Source of the DNA: M3007 sp040397785
Lineage (GTDB): Bacteria; Bacteroidota; Bacteroidia; Chitinophagales; Saprospiraceae
Assembly (NCBI GenBank): GCA_040397785.1
Contig: JBBAVI010000021.1
Location: forward strand, 1-64,000
DNA length: 64,000 bases
Direction of reading: 5' to 3'
This document shows, one piece after another, positions 42,125-50,297 of this stretch. Position 1 is the stretch's first letter. The number at the start of each line of letters is the position of its first letter. Made by a program: the position numbers and the translations under genes. Below the pieces are notes generated by a model, which was not told the origin of the DNA, did no database searches, and worked only from the letters and a program-made list of their open reading frames with translations.

Positions 42125-43558
42125 ATGAATCTTTTTTTGAAAAATAGCTGGATTTCCGGCGCGGCCTTGTTGCTCATTGCCACCTTGGCATTTTGGTCTT
42201 GCGTGAAAACTGAATTCGACGAACCACCATCCGGCGGCGTTACAATTGATATTCAGGCAAATACGACCATCAAAGAATTGAAAAAATTGCACGTTACACC
42301 CGATGCGCTCGATAAAATCAAGGACGACTTGATCATTGGCGGCGAAGTGGTGATGGACGATCGTTCTGGCAATTACTACAAAACCCTGGTTATTCAGGAT
42401 GCAACAGGCGGTATTGAAGTAAAATTCAACGACGGCTATCTATACAATGCTACGCCAATTGGCCGCTATCTGTATATCCGTTGTAAAGACTTGATCCTCA
42501 CCGATTACAATGGTTTGCCACAATTGCAGGGTTCTATCCTGGTTGAAAATGGGGTACCCAGCGCAGTTGGTTTGACCGCTGCCCAAGTACGTCAAAAAGT
42601 AGTACGTGGCGATTATAAAGAGCCTAAGCTGGCCCCTAAAAAAATCAGCATCAATGATTTGAACAATGACCTGCTCAACACCTTGGTTGAATTGGATGGC
42701 GTTCAATTTACCCAATGTGATGCTGGCAAAACTTATGCGGACGTGCCTACCAAAAACAGCCTTAACCGCTTGCTCGAAGATTGCAACGGCTTGCAGTTGA
42801 TCGTACGCTCTAGCGGTTATTCTGATTTCGCCTCCAAACCGACACCTACCGGCAGCGGTAAAATTGTGGGTGTGTTGGGTGTTTTTGGATCTGATTACCA
42901 ATTGTTTATCCGCAACATTGACGATGTAACCATGTCTGGTGCCCGTTGTGGTAATAGTGGTCCAGGCACGGCAACAAGTATCAATGTGAGCGAAATTCGC
43001 AGCCTGTTCACCGGTACCGTAACAACGGCACCTGCGAGTAAAAAGATCAAAGGCACGGTGCTTTCAGATCGCAACAATAAAAACCTGAATAGCCGCAATA
43101 TTTACTTTCAGGATGGTTCGGCAGGAATCGTGGTGCGTTTTGAAGCCGACCACTGTTTTGAGCAAGGTGATGAAATTGAAATTGTGGTTTCTGGTGTAGA
43201 AATCAGCGAATTCAACAAATTGCTGCAATTAAACAATGTGCCTTTGGCCAATGCCAGTATCGTAAGTTCTGGCAACACGCCAACACCACGCGTTGCGACG
43301 ATTGCCGAAATCAACACCAATTATAATGCATGGGAAAGCACCCTGGTGCGCGTTTCGAATGTAACCCTCAGCGGTGGTTCTAACTTCTCTGGTAGCCGTA
43401 CGGCCACTGATGCAAGTGGCAATATTGTGGTATTTACCAGCAGTGCCGCATTGTTCGCATTGTCGCCTTTGCCCACTACCCCGGTAACCATTACGGCCAT
43501 TGTTTCTGATTTTAACGGCAAACAATTGTTGCTTCGTAACATCAATGATGTACAATAA
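42125..43558 (+). CDS. DUF5689 lipoprotein
   Basis: A 477-residue protein. A lipobox-like FWSC places the modified Cys near residue 26. The DUF5689 region (TIKELKKLHV to about residue 270) contains IIGGEVVMDDRSGNYYKTLVIQD-type OB-like strands. A second, similar OB-like unit (KIKGTVLSDRNNKNLNSRNIYFQDGSAGI) covers residues 300-380, and a third covers the rest. The repeated OB-like strands suggest binding of nucleic acid or sugar chains at the cell surface. It is co-directional with the TonB receptor and ends in a terminator. Confidence 0.85.
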   Translation: MNLFLKNSWISGAALLLIATLAFWSCVKTEFDEPPSGGVTIDIQANTTIKELKKLHVTPDALDKIKDDLIIGGEVVMDDRSGNYYKTLVIQDATGGIEVKFNDGYLYNATPIGRYLYIRCKDLILTDYNGLPQLQGSILVENGVPSAVGLTAAQVRQKVVRGDYKEPKLAPKKISINDLNNDLLNTLVELDGVQFTQCDAGKTYADVPTKNSLNRLLEDCNGLQLIVRSSGYSDFASKPTPTGSGKIVGVLGVFGSDYQLFIRNIDDVTMSGARCGNSGPGTATSINVSEIRSLFTGTVTTAPASKKIKGTVLSDRNNKNLNSRNIYFQDGSAGIVVRFEADHCFEQGDEIEIVVSGVEISEFNKLLQLNNVPLANASIVSSGNTPTPRVATIAEINTNYNAWESTLVRVSNVTLSGGSNFSGSRTATDASGNIVVFTSSAALFALSPLPTTPVTITAIVSDFNGKQLLLRNINDVQ

Positions 43559-43585
43559 AGTATTTTAAGACTTGAAAAATAGATG

Positions 43586-43628
43586 ATCGGATTGTCTGGG
43601 TAATGCACCTGGGCAATCCGATTTTTTT
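43586..43628 (+). terminator. Terminator after the DUF5689 gene
   Basis: ATCGGATTG (43586-43594) pairs with CAATCCGAT (43614-43622) and a T tract follows. Confidence 0.85.
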
Positions 43629-43678
43629 AACCCCAATTATTACCGCGTTTTTTTGCCACTATTTTGCGTTTCAAACGT

Positions 43679-43686
43679 TATTTTTG
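43679..43686 (+). promoter_or_regulatory. Promoter -7 element TATTTTTG at a possible leaderless start
   Basis: TATTTTTG fits TAnnTTTG exactly, with a TTG at 43653-43655 as a wide (23-base) -33 partner. It ends only two bases before the ATGATG of the DUF5683 gene, so the transcript would be leaderless or nearly so if this is the real promoter. Confidence 0.35.
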
Positions 43687-43688
43687 CG

Positions 43689-44351
43689 ATGATGCAAAAG
43701 ACTTTCGTTTTACTGATCGCTTTTTTTTACCTGTGTACCGCCCCTTTACAGGCGCAAGCACCTGAAACCTTACTGATACCCGTTGATAGCACGGTGGTGG
43801 TGGCACCCGATTCAGGTATGGTGCGGGAAAAATGGGTACGCCGCTTTTTTACCAAAGGGTATCCCAGCCCGCGCAAGGCTGTACTTTTTGCTATTATGCC
43901 CGGTGGTGGCCAGATTTACAATAAAAAATTTTGGAAATTACCCATTGTGTATGCTGCCTTGGGGGGCATGTTGTATTGGGAAATCGACAACATCAAACAG
44001 CACCGGGCCTTGGTGTATAATTACCGGTTGCTAAAAGATGGAGATCCGAATACCAATCCGACCGAGTCGCCTTACGACCGGATCAGTGAAACATCCATGA
44101 AATCTTACCGCGATCAATTTCAACGATATGTTGAACTAACCAGCCTCGGTCTTGGTTTAGTGTATTTGCTGTCGATCACCGACGCTTTTGTTGATGCGCA
44201 TCTCCATAGTTTTGATGTGAGCGAGGACTTGAGTTTACGCTTAAAGCCTAGTCTGCAATCGGGTATGGGCGGTGCTCCTTGTCTGGGTATCGGTGTTCAA
44301 TTGCGGCTCAACCGCCCACAGCAAATACCAAGCATTTATACCAAGCCTTAA
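43689..44351 (+). CDS. DUF5683 domain protein
   Basis: A 220-residue protein from ATGATG at 43689, with signal peptide MMQKTFVLLIAFFYLCTAPLQA. The DUF5683 hallmark is PSPRKAVLFAIMPGGGQIYNKKFWKLPIVYAALGG, followed by NIKQHRALVYNYRLLKDG and YRDQFQRYVELTSLGLGLVYLLSITDAFVDAHLHSFDVSEDL. Two hydrophobic helices suggest membrane association. The role is unknown. The stop codon abuts the ATG of the rhomboid gene, which implies co-translation. Confidence 0.88.
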   Translation: MMQKTFVLLIAFFYLCTAPLQAQAPETLLIPVDSTVVVAPDSGMVREKWVRRFFTKGYPSPRKAVLFAIMPGGGQIYNKKFWKLPIVYAALGGMLYWEIDNIKQHRALVYNYRLLKDGDPNTNPTESPYDRISETSMKSYRDQFQRYVELTSLGLGLVYLLSITDAFVDAHLHSFDVSEDLSLRLKPSLQSGMGGAPCLGIGVQLRLNRPQQIPSIYTKP

Positions 44352-45137
44352 ATGTTAAAAGGATTAATTGATAGCGAAACCGATAGTTTTGAACTGACCC
44401 GCAAACACCTGGTTGAAAGTTTGCGCTTTCCGCTGTTTGCTGTTTTGTTTATTTGGGGTATTCATTTTTATCAATCCATTGGAAACTGGGACCCTGCCAA
44501 CTATGGCATTATGTCGAGGCGCATTTGGGGTATTCCGGGCATTATTTCGGGCCCCATGGTGCATGGCAGTTGGAAGCACCTGATTTCCAATACGTTCCCG
44601 CTATTTGTATTAACAGCCCTGAATATTTATTTCTATCGGAAAGTGGCCATGCGCGCTTTTTGGATAATTTACTTTATGACGGGTCTTTCAGTGTGGATGC
44701 TGGCACGGCCAGTTTCGCATATTGGAGCGAGTGGCATTGTGTATGGTTTGGTATCCTTTATCTTCTGGAACGGTATTTTTCGGCGCAGCCTGCGCTCGAT
44801 CATCCTGGCTTTGATTGTAATGTTGGTGTACAGCGGTATGTTTTTTGGCATATTGCCCGATCAAGAAGGTATTTCCTGGGAAAGTCATTTATTGGGCAGT
44901 TTGGCTGGTATTTTTGCTTCTTTTTGGTTTAAAGGCGATTTGGAGGACGAGGAAATTGAGAAAGACGACCCTTTTGCCATGGAACGCAACTTGGAAAAGC
45001 AATATTTTCTGCCGCGCGATGTGTTTGATAAAACAAAAACACAACGCGCAGCAGAAGCCGCAGAGGCAGAGCGGTGGCGTATTAACAGCAACGACACCTT
45101 TTTTCCGCCTTTTTGGAATCAAAATTCTAGTTGGTGA
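44352..45137 (+). CDS. Rhomboid-family intramembrane serine protease
   Basis: A 261-residue polytopic membrane protein with six predicted transmembrane segments. Catalytic Ser127 lies in HIGASGIVYG and His179 in ESHLLGSLAG; the supporting HxxxxHxxxN motif is His71, His76 and Asn80 (HGSWKHLISN). The charged C-terminal tail of about 65 residues is cytoplasmic. Rhomboids cut transmembrane anchors of client proteins; the client is unknown. It starts immediately after the DUF5683 stop and its end overlaps the convergent glucosaminidase gene by 11 bases. Confidence 0.93.
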   Translation: MLKGLIDSETDSFELTRKHLVESLRFPLFAVLFIWGIHFYQSIGNWDPANYGIMSRRIWGIPGIISGPMVHGSWKHLISNTFPLFVLTALNIYFYRKVAMRAFWIIYFMTGLSVWMLARPVSHIGASGIVYGLVSFIFWNGIFRRSLRSIILALIVMLVYSGMFFGILPDQEGISWESHLLGSLAGIFASFWFKGDLEDEEIEKDDPFAMERNLEKQYFLPRDVFDKTKTQRAAEAAEAERWRINSNDTFFPPFWNQNSSW

Positions 45138-45738
45138 GGCTTTCCAGGTGGTATTTTGCAATAATTCTTCTGATTTTATCACCCCAACCCGGGTCGGTTG
45201 CATAACCCGGCTCTTGTTTGTCGGGATTGGCCGCCAGGCCATTTAAAAAACAGTCTACATCGCTGGGCGAACATGCCAACGCATCCTTAAACCATTTTCG
45301 ACTTTCCAGGAAACGATTAAAGTCCCGTACTGCATCTGCTGGTGTACTGTACTTCCGGAAAGGGGCGTCCTTGCCTTCATGCCACATCACAAAAGTAGCG
45401 CCGCGCCAGGGTGCCGTAGCACGCATACCAAATGGATTGCGCGCATTTTGATACAAATAACTGGTAAAACCGGTCGATTCCAGGATCGCAATACCAATAA
45501 AAGCCGTTGCAGGAATACCTTCCCGAATCTCCAGTTTTTTCGCCTGGGCGATAAATTCGGCAACCAAATCAACGGGCGCGCCAAAAGTGTCGGAAATCAT
45601 TTGGGCAACCGCAATTACCGAATTGGTGTCGGCATCCAGCATGGAGCGGGTATTGTTTTGGGTGTAAATAGGAGTGGAAATTGCAACGGTAAAAAACAAA
45701 ACGGCCGCAATGTGCCGCAACAAAGAGATAACTTGCAT
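45127..45738 (-). CDS. Secreted glucosaminidase-domain (peptidoglycan hydrolase) protein
   Basis: A 203-residue protein with an N-terminal signal (ending STPIYTQ). The FlgJ/Mannosyl-glycoprotein glucosaminidase domain shows PATAFIGIAILESTGFTSYL with the catalytic Glu, then NPFGMRATAPWRG and FRKYSTPADAVRDFNRFLES. It should cleave glycan strands of peptidoglycan in the periplasm. There is no LysM or SH3 binding domain. It converges with the rhomboid gene, sharing 11 bases at the 3' ends. Confidence 0.88.
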   Translation of the reverse strand: MQVISLLRHIAAVLFFTVAISTPIYTQNNTRSMLDADTNSVIAVAQMISDTFGAPVDLVAEFIAQAKKLEIREGIPATAFIGIAILESTGFTSYLYQNARNPFGMRATAPWRGATFVMWHEGKDAPFRKYSTPADAVRDFNRFLESRKWFKDALACSPSDVDCFLNGLAANPDKQEPGYATDPGWGDKIRRIIAKYHLESLTN

Positions 45739-45800
45739 GAAGAAGTGCTTGTTTGATGAATTGGTTATACTGCTTAGACGCTTAAAAACGCACAGGTTTC

Positions 45801-48221
45801 TCAGGGTATTAAAATAAGTGATTGAACGCCTATGCCGGATTTGCCATACACCAGCACCCAGTATGTTCCGGGGGCCACCTGATCCAATTGCAAGGTGCTT
45901 TCGTTCACTGCATTAAAGTGCCACGATTGCACCTGTACACCTTCCTGGTTGAGCAACAGTACCAAGTCGTACGGGGCAGATGTTTTCAGGTTAATTTTTT
46001 GCCGGGCCGGGTTGGGCGCAATTTGCAACGAAATCGCATCTGCTTTGGGCGCATATGTGCTGGTCAATGCCGATCCCTTTACAATGGCATACTGTCCGGG
46101 CAACAACTGATTGAGTTTAAAAAAGCCATATTTGTCGACCATGGAACCCAACACGAGTTTGCTGCTGAACGCGCATACTTCCCATGGCTGTCCGGGCTTA
46201 GAACGGTAAACCAGCAACAGGCTGTCTTCCGAAGGACCGGTTTGGGCAAAAAGTTCGGCATCCAATTGATCCTGGGTGCCGCGGCCATCGTAAAAGAGGT
46301 TGGTAGTCGCCTGAAAATCAGCACTAAATAAACCATCAACGGTCCAATATCGGTTGCTGAATTTAAAACCATGCGGATTGACTGCCGCCGCTGTGTCGGG
46401 CATGGCAAAATGGTATTCGACGCGCATCAGGGTGGTATCGGAAGCGGCATTTACTTTTACCTCCATTTTTGCCGATGCGAACGAAAATTGTCCCGGTGCT
46501 GTAATGAGGTGTTCCTTTTCTGTACGCGCCATCAACAATTTCAAGTTAGGATTGGCCCAACAAAGCAGGGGTGTGCCAAAAGAGGACGGAATTTGAAACG
46601 TAAGCGCGGTGTTTTGACCCGAAACCACACTCGAAACCCGATAACGGGCGCGTGAAGCGTTGATGAATACAAAATCGAGGGGAACATTTTGATGAAAATG
46701 CGGCGCTCCACGTAGTTTTTGCTGTACCTGCACCGATACTTGTGTAAAACCCGGATTGGGTGCATCTGAAATCGTAAAGGAATCAACCGAAAAATGGGAA
46801 AACCCAGGCGCATACACCCAGTCCTTGAAAAAATCATCGAGGTTTAACCCAGTAGCCAACTGCAACCGATCCCGCAAATCGGCGCTGCTCCAATCTTTAA
46901 ACTGGGTTTGATCCAATGCCGCTCGACAACCGATCCGAAACAAGGAGTCGCCCATATACGTGCGTAAATTGTGGGCTACCACGGCACCTTTATTGTATAC
47001 GTGGTTGCCATACGTGTATTCATGCGGCAAACCCGACACCGCCCGATACATACCTTCCTGAATATGCGCAGTTTGCAACACATTGATAAAGTTTGTTTGC
47101 ACCGCAAGATCGTAGGCAGCTTTACCATATATCCATTCGGTAAATAAATGCTCCGAAAATACCGCCCAACCTTCATTGAGCCACATATCTTCTGCGGTGC
47201 TGCAAGTAGCCAAATCGCCCCACCAATGATGGCTTAATTCATGCGCCCACAAGGTTTCGTTGCTCGTATTCCCGTTGACGGCATTTTGCATGATTGCAAT
47301 ATTGGTGGCATGCTCCATGGCACCCGATTGAAACGGGACAACGGAATAGCCAATTTTGTTCCACCGATACGGACCAAACCAGTGCTCATACGCAGCAATC
47401 GCATCGGGCAAATGCACAAAAGTGCCCTTTACTTTATTGGTATCATTGGCGGTCACGGCAATTTCTACGGGAATCGGGCCATTCATGCCCGCATAGGTTC
47501 TTTTAAAGGAAACATAGGGACCGCTCGAAAAACAAGCCAAATAGGATGGAATTGGTGTTTCTAAACGCCAAACGCGTCGCAGCAAGCCGTTTTCCAGATT
47601 TTCGGAAACCATATACCCATTGCTATACGTTTTACGACTCGGCAACGAAAGGATCTCCACTTCAAAACTGGAGCGCTCTACAAAATTATCGAAACAAGGG
47701 AACCAGGCCCGACCAAAGGAATGCGGATCGGCATCAAAACCAACGCCTAAATTATAAAAATAGGAGCCCTGATTATAAATGCCACCCCAGCCCGTTGGGT
47801 CTTGCACGCCAGCTCCGTGGTAAAAGACGGTGATAGCTGCCGTTGTTCCTTGCGCTAATGCGGCAGGAAATGCGATCTGTAAATTGGGGGATTGATACGT
47901 AAATGCGGTTTTTACCCCATTGAAGTGCACCGAATCGACTAGATAATTTTCCAAATCCAGCCGAAAGCCCGACAACGGACCTGTTTTTACCAAAATATCC
48001 ACCGCACAACGGGCCTGAATCATCGGCACGTTCACAATATTTAAGCGAATGGCAGTGTGTAAAATATCCACCGAGTCACTGCGCAGGTCTGGAAGCAGCA
48101 GGGCCGACGATTGTTGCTTTTTATTGGAAGCACACCATTCCGAGCTTTGAATCATCATTTGGGCGCTTAGCCATTGCGAACACAGCAGGCAAGCACAAAA
48201 CAGCAGGTTTTTCATAGACAT
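45801..48221 (-). CDS. Secreted M1-family aminopeptidase with T9SS domain
   Basis: An 806-residue protein. The signal peptide ends QWLSA before QMMIQ. The M1 signatures are complete: GAMEH (300-304, exopeptidase motif) and the zinc site HELSH (327-331) with Glu350 in NEGWA. A C-terminal region of about 200 residues ends in a type A T9SS domain (IAPNPARQKINLK to SLILIP). It should release N-terminal amino acids from peptides outside the cell. Start codons at 48221 and 48215 are both possible. Confidence 0.92.
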   Translation of the reverse strand: MSMKNLLFCACLLCSQWLSAQMMIQSSEWCASNKKQQSSALLLPDLRSDSVDILHTAIRLNIVNVPMIQARCAVDILVKTGPLSGFRLDLENYLVDSVHFNGVKTAFTYQSPNLQIAFPAALAQGTTAAITVFYHGAGVQDPTGWGGIYNQGSYFYNLGVGFDADPHSFGRAWFPCFDNFVERSSFEVEILSLPSRKTYSNGYMVSENLENGLLRRVWRLETPIPSYLACFSSGPYVSFKRTYAGMNGPIPVEIAVTANDTNKVKGTFVHLPDAIAAYEHWFGPYRWNKIGYSVVPFQSGAMEHATNIAIMQNAVNGNTSNETLWAHELSHHWWGDLATCSTAEDMWLNEGWAVFSEHLFTEWIYGKAAYDLAVQTNFINVLQTAHIQEGMYRAVSGLPHEYTYGNHVYNKGAVVAHNLRTYMGDSLFRIGCRAALDQTQFKDWSSADLRDRLQLATGLNLDDFFKDWVYAPGFSHFSVDSFTISDAPNPGFTQVSVQVQQKLRGAPHFHQNVPLDFVFINASRARYRVSSVVSGQNTALTFQIPSSFGTPLLCWANPNLKLLMARTEKEHLITAPGQFSFASAKMEVKVNAASDTTLMRVEYHFAMPDTAAAVNPHGFKFSNRYWTVDGLFSADFQATTNLFYDGRGTQDQLDAELFAQTGPSEDSLLLVYRSKPGQPWEVCAFSSKLVLGSMVDKYGFFKLNQLLPGQYAIVKGSALTSTYAPKADAISLQIAPNPARQKINLKTSAPYDLVLLLNQEGVQVQSWHFNAVNESTLQLDQVAPGTYWVLVYGKSGIGVQSLILIP

Positions 48222-48388
48222 TAATTTCAGATGTAAAAATAACAGTTTAGGTGCGTATTTACTCTGTAGTGCACTACATTAAATGTTTTGCAGGGAGTTT
48301 GCCCGATTTGTTAAAACTTTATGCGTCAACAAAAAGCGCAGAATTGCGTTTCTTTGTTACTTACAACTACCATTGAAGCATCTTTTTT

Positions 48389-50026
48389 ATGAAAATCGCC
48401 ATAGCGCAACTCAATTATCATATTGGCAATTTTGAAGGCAATCTTCAAAAAATGCTTAAATCTGTCGCGGACGCGAAAAGCCAAGGTGCTGAACTCATCG
48501 TTTTTGGCGAATTGGCCGTTTGTGGGTATCCGCCCCGCGATTTTCTGGAGTTTGAAGATTTTATTGAGCGTTGTGATGCTTCCCTCCAAAGTTTGATGGC
48601 TGCCAGTACCGATATTGGTATCGTGGTAGGTGCGCCTACCCGGAACCCAAAAAAAGAGGGCAAAGACCTGTACAACAGTGCCTATTTCCTCTACAATGGG
48701 GAGGTAATTGGCATCCAACACAAGGCTTTGCTGCCAACGTATGATATTTTTGATGAATATCGCTATTTTGAACCCGCCACCGAATTCCACACAGTGCCGT
48801 TCAAAGGTAAAAAAGTAGCACTTTCGGTTTGTGAAGACATTTGGAATGTGGGCAATGAAAATCCGCTGTACACCATTTGTCCCTTGGATGAAATGATGGA
48901 CGAAAAACCCGATTTTATCCTCAACATTTCGGCTTCCCCCTTCGATTATGCCCATGCTGCAGAGCGTATACGGGTCGCGCAGGCCAATGTGCAGCGTTAC
49001 CAGATTCCGATGTTTTATGCCAACCATGTGGGGGCCCAAACCGATATTATTTTTGATGGCGGCTCCCTGGTGGTTTCTCCCAATGGAAACGTATTGTATG
49101 AAATGCCGTATTTTCTAGAAGCGCTCAAGGTGTATGATTTAGCGGAAGTGATGGCGGGCGAAAAGCACGTGGAGCAAGCTAAAGATAAAATTGCCCTCAT
49201 CCATGATGCGATCGTTACCGGTATCCGCGATTATTTCCAAAAATTAGGCTTCAAAAACGCCATCTTGGGCTTGTCTGGCGGTATTGATTCGGCCGTAACC
49301 GCTGTGATGGCCGTAAAAGCATTAGGTGCCGATCATGTGCGCGGGGTATTAATGCCAAGCCAGTTCAGCAGCGACCACTCGGTAAATGACGCCCGCAAAT
49401 TGGCCCAAAACCTGGGTATGCAATACGATTTGGTGCCCGTGCAGCCGATGTATGAAGCGTATGAGGCCGCGTTGAAACCGCATTTTTGGGGCTATGCCTT
49501 CAATGTAACCGAAGAAAACATCCAGGCGCGCATACGCGGGATGATCGTGATGGCCATGAGCAATAAATTTGGCAACATTTTGCTCAATACCACCAATAAA
49601 AGTGAAATGGCGGTAGGCTATGGCACCCTTTACGGCGATTTATGCGGCGGTTTAGCGGTTTTAGCCGATTTATACAAAACAGAAGTATATGCCCTCGCGG
49701 CTTACCTCAACAAAGACGGTGAGGTAATCCCGCACAGTTCGATCGAAAAGCCACCCAGCGCCGAATTGCGTCCGGGCCAAAAAGACGCAGATTCCTTGCC
49801 GCCCTACGAAATATTAGACCAGATTTTGTTTCAGTACATCGAGCGCCGCCAGGGACCAAAAAACCTGATTGAACTGGGTTTTGCGCCCGAATTGGTAGCA
49901 AGGGTTTTAAAAATGGTGAATACCAATGAGTTCAAACGCGAACAGGCAGCGCCCGTGTTGCGGGTGAGCAGCAAAGGTTTTGGTATGGGGAGACGGATGC
50001 CGATAGTGGGGAAGTATTTGTCGTAG
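48389..50026 (+). CDS. nadE: Glutamine-dependent NAD+ synthetase
   Basis: A 545-residue two-domain enzyme for the last step of NAD+ synthesis. The N-terminal nitrilase-like glutaminase domain (MKIAIAQLNYHIGNFEGN) carries VFGELAVCGYPPRDFL (Glu), HKALLPTYDIFDEYRYF (Lys) and VALSVCEDIWN (Cys). The C-terminal synthetase carries the P-loop LGLSGGIDSAV and LNTTNKSEMAVGYGTLYGD. Length and order match the glutamine-using class. It is a single gene, divergent from the M1 peptidase. Confidence 0.96.
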   Translation: MKIAIAQLNYHIGNFEGNLQKMLKSVADAKSQGAELIVFGELAVCGYPPRDFLEFEDFIERCDASLQSLMAASTDIGIVVGAPTRNPKKEGKDLYNSAYFLYNGEVIGIQHKALLPTYDIFDEYRYFEPATEFHTVPFKGKKVALSVCEDIWNVGNENPLYTICPLDEMMDEKPDFILNISASPFDYAHAAERIRVAQANVQRYQIPMFYANHVGAQTDIIFDGGSLVVSPNGNVLYEMPYFLEALKVYDLAEVMAGEKHVEQAKDKIALIHDAIVTGIRDYFQKLGFKNAILGLSGGIDSAVTAVMAVKALGADHVRGVLMPSQFSSDHSVNDARKLAQNLGMQYDLVPVQPMYEAYEAALKPHFWGYAFNVTEENIQARIRGMIVMAMSNKFGNILLNTTNKSEMAVGYGTLYGDLCGGLAVLADLYKTEVYALAAYLNKDGEVIPHSSIEKPPSAELRPGQKDADSLPPYEILDQILFQYIERRQGPKNLIELGFAPELVARVLKMVNTNEFKREQAAPVLRVSSKGFGMGRRMPIVGKYLS

Positions 50027-50135
50027 GGCATATATAAAAAAGTGATTTTGTTGGTATGCCAATCTTTCATTTTTAAGATTAAATAATGATTAATTTTTAA
50101 TATTTTGTTCAAATTAGGCAAACTGAACGAATCTT

Positions 50136-50167
50136 TTTGGTAGTGTGTCAAACATATCCTATTTTTG
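50136..50167 (+). promoter_or_regulatory. Promoter TTTG-N20-TATTTTTG
   Basis: TTTG at 50136-50139 and TATTTTTG at 50160-50167 match the consensus with a 20-base spacer. It would give a leader of about 125 bases before the ATG at 50298. Confidence 0.55.
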
Positions 50168-50297
50168 CTAATAATTTTTAATCCGTCCCAACTGAAAACG
50201 AGTAGCAGCCCCTTGAACTTTAGTTCTATTTTATGTATTTAAGATCAAAGTTTTATAAATTAGTCATTTTAACTTTTTAACCTTAATATTTTAAACA

